Assembly: GCA_028274465.1 (NCBI GenBank)
Contig: CM051455.1
Span: 113,931,547-113,995,546 of the forward strand
Origin: Plantago ovata
Taxonomy: Eukaryota > Streptophyta > Magnoliopsida > Lamiales > Plantaginaceae
Length of the DNA stretch: 64,000 nt
Direction of reading: 5' to 3'
Made by a program: the position numbers and the translations under genes. Of the stretch, positions 10,872 to 20,997 are shown piece by piece. Numbering within the stretch: the stretch's first letter is position 1; every line of letters begins with the position of its first letter. Below the pieces are notes generated by a model. It was not told the origin of the DNA, searched no databases, and saw nothing but the letters and a program-made list of their open reading frames with translations.

Positions 10872-12006
10872 TGATGAACTGGTTTAGAACTTGTCAGATT
10901 CTAGTTAATCAAATCACAACTACAACGAAAATCATAGTGTAGCAGTAGAATAACCTCGAGTGTCGATCTCTAAGGACTATAACTAGCTTTATCTAATCCA
11001 AATTAAGAATATAAATCAACAGACGACTTAGCAAAGGTTTTTCTTAACAGATAATGGAGATTGGTGATAGTATGGTCATTCAAAGCATAGCAGGTTAATA
11101 ATCATGCATAAATTCCCTGGTTTTGCATAGGGATCTTTGATCAATGAGTTGTCCAATTGTGTTCCATAATTATTCAACACTACGAAGATAGAGATTTAGA
11201 TAGATCAAAGAAATAAAGCAATAACTATAGGTATAATGCGCGATATAGCCATTAGCATAATTATTAACCCTTCGCTAAGAAATCACATACTATCACCAAC
11301 GAGAAGTTTAGCTACTCATAGATGTCATGCAATCAACAGAAATCATACCACGAATGAATGAAAACATGATGAAAGATATATAAATATAAATAGAAAAACT
11401 GTAAGATACAATGTTACCGAAGGTTGTCTATCTCCGAAGAATCGCGATCTTACAAGCTCCAAAACGCTAAGAAAAAGTATCTCCTGAGCTAAGAACCCCC
11501 AGAACAAGCTCTGGAGAATTCCTACCTAAAACTAATGAGAAAGGTGACAGAAAAGGTCTGGAAAAGTATGAAAAACGGAGAAAACTGAGCAACTATATAT
11601 AGGCATTCGGTAGGTGTGGGGCGAAGGGCCTCACACACCGGGCGACTCGCCCGGGAGCTTTTTTCGGCTGAAACGCATTTTCGACGCGTTTTTGGATATC
11701 TTTTCCTTTTCGGACTCGGTGTTTGCCTTCTAGTGACCTTCTAGCCTTCAGATTCGAACCCTAGACTTCAAATCCTATCCGGAATCTTCTGGATACTCCA
11801 ATTAGTCCTTCGGAACACCAATTCCTTGTCTACTTCAATATAATTGCCCGGAAAACCTCGTTTCACCCAAAACCTGTAAAATACAAACTAAAGGGAAACG
11901 TGACACTATTCTAATAAAATGCACTAAAATATAGCTAAATTAACATAGAGGATAGCTAAAATAGGTGAAAAAGACTCAAATGAAAGTGTAAAATACACAT
12001 TCATCA
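10872..12006 (-). mobile_element. 5' LTR of element D
   Basis: The LTR is 1135 bp with ends TGATGAA..TTCATCA. It is shorter than the relatives because part of the region around 11110-11170 is missing. The GC patch at 11616-11660 is degenerate and precedes TATATATAG. Confidence 0.85.
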
Positions 12007-12011
12007 GCGAG

Positions 12012-12186
12012 ACATCACAAAACCTTCCCAAGAATTCGGTTGCTTAAAAATCTCCTGCAGAGAATCAGAGAAATCTTCCTCCACTACCTCAACTCTAGCA
12101 CTCACTCGCTTCCTTTGTTGATATACCCTATCAATCTCCGCAATAGGTTCAACAAGAGGAATTCCACTAGATCTCGTGCTCCGCAT
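12012..12186 (-). pseudogene. Gag N-terminus of element E
   Basis: The frame from ATG 12186 (MRSTRSSGIPLVEPIAEI) runs about 58 codons before element D interrupts it. It is homologous to the start of the gag genes in A, C and D (IDRVY.QR, D.SDSL..IFK) but is the most diverged of them. No other part of the E coding region is in the window. Confidence 0.7.
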
Positions 12187-12276
12187 AAACTATCAAAGGG
12201 AAACAAACTTAAACTACTAAATTCTGGAAATTGAATGCTGAAAAAAAACAAGCTAAAGAGTAAAAAGGAGTTATAG

Positions 12277-12294
12277 TCCCCGGCAACGGCGCCA
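12277..12294 (-). other. Primer-binding site of element E
   Basis: TGGCGCCGTTGCCGGGGA on the minus strand is followed by the LTR at 12298. Confidence 0.85.
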
Positions 12295-12297
12295 ATT

Positions 12298-13580
12298 TGA
12301 TGAACGAGATTGTTAGACTCGAACAATCAAATAAATTTGTTTGAAAGTCAAAGGGCAACTCACAACTACACAAAAAACACGTTGTGCAGAGGTAAGATGA
12401 CCTCGAGTGTCGATCTCTAGGGACTAAACTAGCTTTAACTAAATAACTATATATAATTTTAGAAAACAAATTTATATTAACTCGACTTAACAATATATGG
12501 AGAAAGCTGGTGATAGTATGCTCGTTCTAAGCATCAAGTTCTAATTATGCATGAAAGTGCAACTCGTACTGCCTTAAAAGTAAGTCGAATTAACAAACAC
12601 CAAAGACAGATTTGTAGACGTGTATTTTGAAAGCTTTCTATCTATACTTATACTTGGCTAAGGTTGTCAGTCTTAGTTCAAGCAGTACTTGCAAATTATA
12701 TATAATTGAATCGATGATCTTGAATTTTCCTAGTGTTTCTAACACTTTTCTACGAAGATATATGGCTTAGTGGGATCAAAGAATCGAATTAAGATAATTA
12801 AACAAGTAAAAGACTCAGAAACTCAATCATGCATAATACGAACCCTAGCTACGAATTCACATACTATCACCAACTAGATGCTTAGCTACTCATATCAATA
12901 ACACAATCAACAATCAAAATTGAAGCAATAATGAAAGAAAACATGTCTAATTGAAAGATAAATAACAGAATTGTGAGATACAAGGTTACCACCAAAGGTT
13001 GTCAATCTCCGGGGAATGGCTAAAACTCACAAAGATCTAGCAAGGTGAGATTAAACGATGTCCAAATCTCTCCTCTAGCTCCAAAATCTCTAAGTTACAA
13101 AGATTCTAAGAGAAAATATCCCCAGAACAAACTCTAGGGTTTATGTCTGGAAAAATATGAAAAGAGATATGAAAATTCGCATATTTTGGGATATATATAT
13201 AGAGCTGTCGGAAGCTCCGTGGCGCACCGCCCCGTACACGGCGGTGCGCCCCGCACGGGCAGAAGGCGGCCCGTGCGGAATTCCTCCTTTGGATCCTCGA
13301 ATTCGGCCCCTTGCACGGTTTTGAGCTCCGAAACTTGATCTCTTGGCCTTAAAACTCGTCTCGGCACTCCTTGACACACCACGGGTGATCTCGTTGCACC
13401 AAAACATCATTGTTTCGCCATGAATTACATCCAAAAACGCGATTTCCACCTAAAACCTGAAGAGAACAAAAGAAATGGAAACATGACACTATTCTAACAA
13501 AATGCACTAAAATGCATGCAAGAGGATAGCTAAATTGGTGAAAAAAGACTCGAATGATAGTGTAAAAAACACTGTCATCA
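12298..13580 (-). mobile_element. 5' LTR of element E
   Basis: The LTR is 1283 bp and diverged from the other copies. The GC patch at about 13208-13275 (GGCGCACCGCC type) precedes TATATATATAG on the minus strand. It ends against copia F sequence at 13581, so element E inserted into F. Confidence 0.8.
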
Positions 13581-13951
13581 ACATGTTCAATAAAGCGTCC
13601 AGTGGAAACCCAAGTCTTGAGTTTTTCAACTTTGACTTGTTTTCTACTTGCTGAGGAACTAGAAGGCTTTGAGCTGAAAGACTTTTGTTTATTGCTAATC
13701 AAATCCACTTTCTGATGTGGTGTCTTGCTCGGTTGACCTTTTTGCTGAACATACTTTTCAGTAATTTCTTTTCTGGCAAGGTTCCTTCTAGTCCTAACGT
13801 TTTGAGTTTTGTCAGAACTCTTAGGCTTGGTTTTATTCATCTCTTTGAAGTATCTTTGCTGACTTTGCTTATACTCATGAAAAAATTGACTTTGCTTGGT
13901 TTTGAAACCAAGTCCACTTTTCGGAGAATGCTGAGCTTTTGTCTCATCAAC
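13581..13951 (-). pseudogene. Copia element F, gag-pol linker fragment
   Basis: The minus-strand frame from 13840 is Lys/Ser-rich (KPSSSSASRKQVKVEKLKTW) and resembles the region between gag and protease/integrase of long-gag copia elements. It continues the gag part at 22193-24213, from which it is separated by element C. The remaining F pol is not in the window. Confidence 0.55.
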
Positions 13952-15196
13952 TGATGAATGTGTATTTTACACTTTCATTCGAGTCTTTTTTCACCAATTT
14001 AGCTATCCTCTATGTTAATTTAGCTATATTATAGTGCATTTTATTAGAATAGTGTCACGTTTCCCTTTGGTTTGTATTTTACAGGTTTGGGGTGAAAAAC
14101 GTGATTTTCCGGGCAATTATATTGAAGAGAACGAAGAATTGGTGTTCCGGGGACATTTTTGGAGTATCTAGAATATTCTGGATAGGATTTGAAGTCTAGG
14201 GGTCGAGTCTGAAGGCTAAAAGGTCACTAGAAGGCAAAAACCGAGTCCGAAAAGGAAAAGAAATCCAAAAACGCGTCGAAAATGCGTCGTTTGCCGACTG
14301 CACCTCCCGGGCGATTCGCCCGGGACGTGGGCGGTTCACTCCACACCAGACGATTCGCCTGGTGTGTGGGGCGATTCGCCCCACACAATTCGAATACCTA
14401 TATATAGTTGCTCAGTTTTCTCCGTTTTTCATACTTTCTCAGACCTTTTTTCACACCTTTCTCATTAGTTTTAGGTAGGAATTCTCCAGAGCCTGTTCTG
14501 GGAATTCTTAGCATAGGAGACACTTTTCTTATCGATTTGGAGCTTGTGAGATCGCGATTCTTCGGAGATTGACAACCTTCGGTAACATTGTATCTTACAG
14601 TTTTTCTATTTATATTTATTTATCTTTCAACAGGTTTTCATTCAATCTTGCTATGATTTCTGTTGATTGCATGACATTTATGAGTAGCTAAATCTATTGT
14701 TGGTGATAGTATGTGATTTCTTAGCGAAGGGTTAGTAATTATGCTGATGGCGGTAAAGCGAATCAGACTTTGAGTTATTGTTTTATTTCTTTGATCTATC
14801 TAGCGAATCAGACTTTGAGTTATTGCTTTATTTCTTTGATCTATCTAAGCCCTCTATCTTCATAGTGTTGAATAATAACGGAACACATTGGACAATTTAT
14901 GATCAAAGATCTCTATGCAAAACGATCGGGTACTTCATGCATGATTATCAACCTGCTATGCTTTGAATGATCATACTATCACTAACTTCCATTATCTTGA
15001 TAAGAAAAACCTGTGCTAATTCGTTTGTTGATTTTATAGTTTAAGTTAGATTAGATAAAGCTAGTTATAGTCCTTAGAGATCGACACTCGAGGTTATTTT
15101 ACTGCTACACTACGGTTTTCTTTGTAGTTGTGAATTGCCTTTGGTTAAATACAAATTTACTTGATTAATTAGAATCTGACAAATTCCGGTTCATCA
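13952..15196 (+). mobile_element. 5' LTR of element C
   Basis: The LTR is 1245 bp. A 45-bp unit beginning GCGAATCAGACTTTGAG is duplicated in tandem at about 14758-14850 and is single in the 3' LTR, so the duplication arose after insertion. The promoter region has GC palindromes at 14306-14390 and TATATATA at about 14399-14406. Confidence 0.88.
14306..14390 (+). promoter_or_regulatory. GC palindrome array upstream of LTR TATA box
   Basis: Words in order: CCCGGGCGATTCGCCCGGG, GTGGGCGGTTCACTCCAC, CCAGACGATTCGCCTGG and GTGGGGCGATTCGCCCCAC. Each is a near-perfect palindrome centred on CGATTCG or CGGTTC. The TATA box starts about 10 bp downstream. Equivalent arrays occur in every LTR of the family. 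Confidence 0.6.
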
Positions 15197-15199
15197 AAT

Positions 15200-15217
15200 T
15201 GGCGCCGTTGCCGGGGA
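15200..15217 (+). other. Primer-binding site of element C
   Basis: TGGCGCCGTTGCCGGGGA starts three bases after the LTR end, as expected of Athila/Tat-type elements. Confidence 0.88.
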
Positions 15218-15339
15218 CTATACTCCTTTTTTCTGTTTAGCTTTTATATATATTCAGCATTCAATTCCTAGTTTTAATTGTTTTTATTTTTCTATTTGAT
15301 CTCTCTGATACTCCTTTCTTAGCTTATTACAGATAGTGT

Positions 15340-17498
15340 ATGCGAAGTACACGATCTAGGGGAACACCGCTTGCTGATCCAATCGCTGAAATTGATAGAG
15401 TCTACCACCAAAGAAGGCGACTACTTCGAAGACGTGAACTAGAGGAAATAGAGGAAACCGATTTCTCTGAATCTCTACACAATCTTTTCAAGGAAATCGA
15501 CGGAATGGCAGAATCTAGACCACTGAAAGCATGGGTACAACCCTCCAAGGATCGAATGAGGGGACCGGCGATTGTTCTTTCGTCTGCAACTCGTGATCTG
15601 GAAATCAAGAACCACACATTCCAACAACTTCCGAGGTTCTATGGCTTAGCAAGGGAAGATGTGATGGGGTACTTGCACGATATCGATGATTTCGTCAACC
15701 AACTCCCACGACCCGGAGCTGAAATAACAACGGACGAGTTGAGGATGAAGGTTTTTGCTATGGGGCTTGGCGACAGAGCCAAGTCATGGTTGAGTTCTCT
15801 ACCGGCGGGCTCGCTGGACACTTGGGAAAAGGTTTTTTCAGCATTCATGGAGAAATACTTCCATCACACCTTGACTACCGCGCTTAAGGCGCAAATCACT
15901 GGGTTCAAGCAAGACTATGATGAGACCATCTACACCGCGTTTGAGAGGTTCCAAGACCTCATGAACAAGTGCCCTCACCATGGTTTTGAGCTTTCGGATC
16001 TTGTCCAACACTTCTACAATGGACTAACCTTTGAGAACCAACAAGTGGTGGATTTCCAATGCCGTGGCAATATTTGGGAGGAAACCGCGGAAGCCGTCTG
16101 GGCGGTTTTTGAAAGGCTTGCTAAGGGTTCGCAATTCAAGGATCTAAGAGCAATGGTTAGGAGACATGGACCTGAAGCTCCACCTACTCAGGAAGCCCCT
16201 ATGTATGGGGGGAATGGGGATCGATTCGAGTGCTTTACCAATGAGTTAAACAAGTCCTCAAGAACTCCGCAGTAACAGCTATGTCAAACGGAGTTTGCCG
16301 AATATGCAAGAACTATGGGCATGGAGCTCATATGTGTAGATCAGAGCTTGCATATGATGATGGCAATTGGGTTCAAGGAGGCGAAGAGGAAGCCTTTGCT
16401 ACGGAATTTGGTACTCAAGAAGCTAGCTACGGACAAGACGGTAGGAATCCTCGAGGTGGATTTTGGAGAAGAGGATTCCGGAACAATCAAGGATACGCAC
16501 CGGCTAGCCAAACTTATGGCCCTAACCAAGACTGCAGTAGGCTTAACTATGGTAATGATCACTGCAAAAATCCCGCTCCGAAAGAGCAACCGAAGTCGAA
16601 GACAGCTCTACTCATGGAGAACTTGCAAAACATGGTTGATCACACCCAAAGTTTTCTTAAGCGTTATGAAGAAGATTCTGAGAAGACTAGGGCGAGGCTT
16701 GATCGATTGGAAGAGAGCACTAGGCTTGCCCATCAAAAGATGCAAGAGTTGATTGACCGAGGAGCAAGTAGGGAGCAAGGGAAGCTGCCTAGCAACACTG
16801 AGAAGTCGATGTCCATTACCTTGGTGGGTGATCTACCTGTTGAAATCACCATCAAGAAGGTTTCTAAGTGTGAGCATTGAAAGGATGTAGAACCCCCACT
16901 AGCCAAGGAAGAAGAGAAGGACCTTGGTTCTGATGAGAGTGAAGAGGAGCAAGAGGATCCCGAACCAATCCCTCAAAGTTTCGATGTTAAGGTCGGGATT
17001 GGTGAACTTGAAGATGTTCGTGCTACACTAGATACGGGATCTTACTCTAATGTGCTCCCAATGAATGTGTTTGAGAAGAGTAGCCTTGGAAAACTATCTG
17101 AGCATAAGGCTATTGTGCAATTGGCGGATGGATCCTTTGTGAGACCCGAAGGCGTTGTGAAGAATGTATTGGTTAAGATTGGTGGAGCTTCTGTGTACAC
17201 CAACTTCGTAGTTATGCCAGCGTCTACACCTGGGATGGGGGATGTTGTTCTCTTGGGGTGAACGTTCTTGACTAAACTACGCTCCGTGATAGACATCTAC
17301 CGAAGGACTTGCACCATTGAGGTGGATGGCAAGCGACATGTGTTGCGAGCCATATCTGATCCGAATATACACTTCAATGCTTCTCACACCATTAACTACT
17401 TTGGTCTTGCTGTCTATGTCCATTCTTATTCACAGGTTCGTGGCATGAGGAGGAGATCCATGAAGGGGAAGTCTAGTACCCTCAAGAAGAAGAGCTAG
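15340..17498 (+). pseudogene. Gag-protease of element C, broken
   Basis: It starts at ATG 15340 (MRSTRSRGTPLADPIAE) and ends at TAG after 17490. It has the same domain order as D: capsid-like region, intact CX2CX4HX4C knuckle (CRICKNYGHGAHMC, about 16293-16334), coiled coil, acidic linker, protease (DTGSYSNVLP). Breaks: a 1-nt loss near 16250 that ends the first frame at 16275, TGA at about 16878 where relatives have TGC/TGT, and TGA for CGA at 17259-17261 in LLG*TFLTK. The last break is shared with element A. Confidence 0.85.
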
Positions 17499-18088
17499 GC
17501 GCAAGAAGGAGTCGAGTCAAAGACTATAAACAATGGCGCTATCCGGGAGGCAACCCGAAGTTTTTTATCGCTTATTTACTGCTTTATTGCATGCATTCAT
17601 ACATTGAACAATTTTCTTTTTATATGTGAATTTGTTCGTTACTGTGTCGTTAGTGCTTATGTTTATGTTTGAGTGAACTTTTTCGAGTGTTTATCATGAG
17701 TAGAAGGGTTTTCGGGGATACAAAACCGAGTTTTTTTGGAAAAAATCGTCTCCCTACCTCTGAAGGTGGGGGGCGAGTCGCCCCACATGTCCAGAGAGTT
17801 CCGCGCTCTCTGGACGTGAGGGGCGATTCACCCCACACGGGGCGACTCGCCCCGTAGTACCTGCAAGAGTAAAAAACGGGAGACCCCCATTTCTTCCTCA
17901 TTTCTCCATCTCTTTCACTTTCTTACTCCAAAAAAATCCCAAAAAATCGAAAGTTCTTCAATCTTTTCATAAAACCTTCAATTTTCCATCAAATTTTGTG
18001 TTCTTTAGCTTCAATCGAAGCCCATTACGTGCTCTTTCTTTTCATCCGAACAACTTTCACACTAGTGCATTCATTTTCCAGATCTAAG
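17499..18088 (+). promoter_or_regulatory. Spacer and ORF2 leader of element C
   Basis: Holds GGGAGGCAACCCG, then at 17766-17857 GGGGCGAGTCGCCCC, an inverted repeat CCAGAGAG..CTCTCTGG, GGGGCGATTCACCCC and GGGGCGACTCGCCCC. A pyrimidine-rich leader follows and ends at the intron donor at 18089. It matches the spacers of A and D. Confidence 0.4.
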
Positions 18089-18630
18089 GTATTTTCACAT
18101 GAACCCTAATTTTTCAAATTTTGGGGGTTTTCTGATTTATGCTTCAATTAGGCTTATATGATGTATGGGTTGGTTGTTTGTGTGATTAGAAACGTTATTC
18201 ACTATCAATTGCATGTCCAATTATGCTTGGTTTGTTGGTTTGAGAAATTTTGCTACTAGATGTCTATATCTTATATGCAATGTATCTTTTTCTTCCATTC
18301 TGTACATATGATTGTGTTTACTGATGTGATAATGATGGACATGATGGTAGATTGCATGATTGATGAGTTTGAGGATTTATGATGCTAGAATTTTCGCTAC
18401 TATGTTATGAATTGAGCCTTATGATTTAAGGCTATTGGTTTTCTAGCACGAGCATAATGTGATATGTACATGTCGAAGTTATTTTGGTGTGTTGCATGAT
18501 TGGTAGCTAGATTAGACATGGAGGATTTTGAGGAGTTCGATTGTTGATTATCACTGGTGAATTTCACTCTTACATTTGCATATGCATAAATCTGTTTTGT
18601 GTCATACGAGGTACTAATTGCTGTTTGTAG
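18089..18630 (+). other. Predicted intron in the ORF2 leader of element C
   Basis: AAG|GTATTTTCAC at the donor and TGTTTGTAG|GAACC at the acceptor; the ORF2 ATG is at 18636. Confidence 0.55.
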
Positions 18631-18635
18631 GAACC

Positions 18636-19310
18636 ATGCCACAAAGGAAGAAGAGCACTTCCGTTGGGCTACAATGAGGTATTGGAGGCGGATCGATTAC
18701 AACCATGTGAAGGAGAGTGATCTCGTTAGAGGTGCGTTCAAGCCATGGGCTTTTGCAACAACGTCGCGGTTTATCCATAAGGAGGAACGAGAATCCACCT
18801 GGAGTGAGCACTCTTATGTCTATTCATGTACCACTGAAGGGATTGAAACCAATATTATGACAGAAATCTGTCACAAGGACTGCAAGGTTCGAGTGAATAG
18901 GAAGGTACCGGGGCGGCCTCACCACAACGGATTCAGTCTTGAGTCGACAGTGGTGATGAAGTTTCGAAACGCTAACTTGATTCCAAAACATAATGACATG
19001 GACACCCAGCCCCTCTTTGGGGTGCCCCTCAACTGCCTCTAAAGGGAGAACCATATAGACATCGGGAGCATCAACCGTAGAGAATGTGGGCAACATATTG
19101 GGCAAAGAAGAAGAAGACCTCTGAGTATCCGAGCAGCTTACTGTAACTTCCATGTGGTGTAAAACGTTGGAGAGGGAGACTGTAAGACCACTGCTCTTTC
19201 CCCTTCAACAGTTCACAGGGTATTGGAGAGATACCGGATGGAAGATCCCATAACTGCAGCGGCTAATCTTGAGGATTCTCTTCGACAATGAAGACACCGC
19301 AATTCTACTA
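18636..19310 (+). pseudogene. ORF2 relic of element C
   Basis: The ATG at 18636 opens 13 codons only (MPQRKKSTSVGLQ, then TGA). A second frame open to 19042 keeps recognisable family pieces (KESDLVRGAFKPW, YVYSCTTEGIETNI, SLESTVVMKFRNANLIPKHN), and just after its stop HIDIGSI matches HQIDIGHI of the intact copy at 1-899. It is the same family, degraded by frameshifts and stops. Confidence 0.6.
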
Positions 19311-20085
19311 GTGATGATGGTGGTGACAATGAAGACAATAGGGACAATGAGGATGCCATGAATATTGATGGAGGAGTTGGTCCTATCCGGTCTATTAGTG
19401 GAACTACCACCACCACCACGAGCTCCGATGATCACCAATAAGGGCCCTCGAGAAATCTCAATACCTTACATCTAGTGTACTCAGCCGACCGAGGCCAAAC
19501 CACGCGGTAACATCTAGTATCACATCTTCTTTCCTCATTTTCTTATTGCTAGGGACTAGCTTTAAATTCATGAGGGGGGATGGGATTTAAGTGAACTAGT
19601 GTTGTTAATTTGGAGCTTGGCATTGATAGGATGAGTACAGTACCTTGCATGATTATTTGTTTGCATTAGCACGTTTACCGCTTTCTTAGTATTTAGTTGC
19701 ATACACTACATTCATCCTAGGATAGTCTTGCATGTTTTTTGTGGAATTTATTGCCAAATTTTTTGAACTTTTTTGTTGGGTAGATTAACTAATTATGACA
19801 TCAATCATATGCTTCATCTCTATGAATTTGTTTGAGGTTTTTCTCGCTTGGCTTGTCACATCTATGTATTGCACTTAGTTAAGCTTGGTAGTTTCGACAT
19901 CACTTAGTGGTGTTTTCTCTACTGTGGTTCACGAAGGCCTTTATAATAGGATGATGCATTTTAGGATCTTATGGTTGTTTTCCCGAGTAATTATGTACCT
20001 AAGAGGCAACAAGTCTTCACCTTGCTTTGAGATTGTTAAATGCCTAGGAAGGAGGTAGTGTGAGATTGTGTGATCCTTTGTTTGC

Positions 20086-20107
20086 AACCTATTCTTTCGA
20101 ATAGGTT
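20086..20107 (+). repeat. Conserved hairpin, first copy in element C
   Basis: AACCTATTC, loop TTTC, GAATAGGTT: a perfect 9-bp stem followed by TTGGGGAGGGGG. Confidence 0.65.
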
Positions 20108-20198
20108 TGGGGAGGGGGTTACGCTATCATTAGACTTGTTTTTCAATTTTTAGTGTGTGTTGTGAGTTTATTTTCCTTTTTCGTAAATTTTGTACTCC

Positions 20199-20220
20199 AA
20201 CCTATTCTTTCGAATAGGTT
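20199..20220 (+). repeat. Conserved hairpin, second copy in element C
   Basis: Identical stem and loop to 20086-20107, 113 bp downstream, again followed by TTGGGGAGG. Confidence 0.65.
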
Positions 20221-20272
20221 TGGGGAGGTCGTTTGTGTGGCATTGTTTCTTTTTCGTTGTGCTACTGCTGGC

Positions 20273-20402
20273 TAAAAAAATCGAAAAAAAAAGAAGAAAA
20301 AATTCCAGAAAAAAATCTGGAAAAGAAAAAAAAAAGAAAAAAGAAAAAAAGAAAAGACCCCAAAAAAGCAAAGAAGGGTCCAAAAAAAAAGAAGCCAAAA
20401 AG
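20273..20402 (+). repeat. Homopurine tract
   Basis: About 130 nt of A and G with few interruptions (AAAAGAAAAAAAGAAAAG and similar). Element H has the equivalent as a pyrimidine tract on the plus strand at about 45830-45965. Lysine-rich frames across it are low-complexity artefacts. Confidence 0.7.
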
Positions 20403-20997
20403 CAGTTTAGCAAACTGTTTTTCTCATTTTTCAATTCTTGTAATGTTCGTAATCGTGTTGTAATTTTTTGTCTTTTGTTTATTTGAGTGTCATCTGTTCT
20501 GGACCACCCTCGTCCTGCCATTCAGGAAGTGGTGAATAGCTGGCTTTGCTTAAGAGATGGGTAGAATAGGGGAGTGTTATCTTTTTTAGGGAACCCTCCT
20601 TCGTTTGATGAGAGCCAGTATTGGTTCGACCTCTTTGAGGAAAAGTCTTAACTTGGTGAACAGTAGTAAGTCCTCAGTTTCATAGGCACGGGACAACCAT
20701 TCGTATTTTAACATGTTTCATTACGTCGTCACTGACTAGGTCCAGGTAGAGAATGTTACGAGAGACTATCTTGTTTGACATAAATGCTTATGTGAATGTG
20801 TATGAGTCAATCGAGGCATTCTTCAACCAATATCCATGTTATGATTTGTATGGTTTTTTGTTCGTATGTTTTTTGATAGATTCAATAGATTAGTTCATTT
20901 CATTTGGCATGAGACTCCATTTTTTGTGTTGCATTGTTTTTGCATTAGAGTCTAGCTTAGTTGCTTGAGGACAAGCAAAGGTTCGGTTTGGGGAGTT

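Larger units (their letters stand above)
6781..12006 (-). mobile_element. Gypsy-like element D, 3' end missing
   Basis: The minus-strand order is 5' LTR (10872-12006), PBS, gag-protease (10726-8567), GC-palindrome spacer, leader intron, and a broken ORF2 that stops at 6781 against a copia LTR end. D sits in the gag of element E; GCGAG at 12007-12011 is the candidate target duplication. There is no RT or integrase. Confidence 0.8.
19311..20997 (+). other. 3' non-coding region of element C
   Basis: There is no coding frame of note. It contains an Asp/Asn-rich remnant of the ORF2 tail to 19440, the conserved words shared with B and H, two hairpins (20086-20107 and 20199-20220), an almost pure A/G tract at about 20273-20402, and the purine-rich end TTTGGGGAGTT directly before the 3' LTR. 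Confidence 0.6.

Noticed and set aside
20168..20521. Phe-rich minus-strand and Lys-rich plus-strand frames (also 45732-46072)
   Set aside because: Translation of the homopurine tract; no other support.
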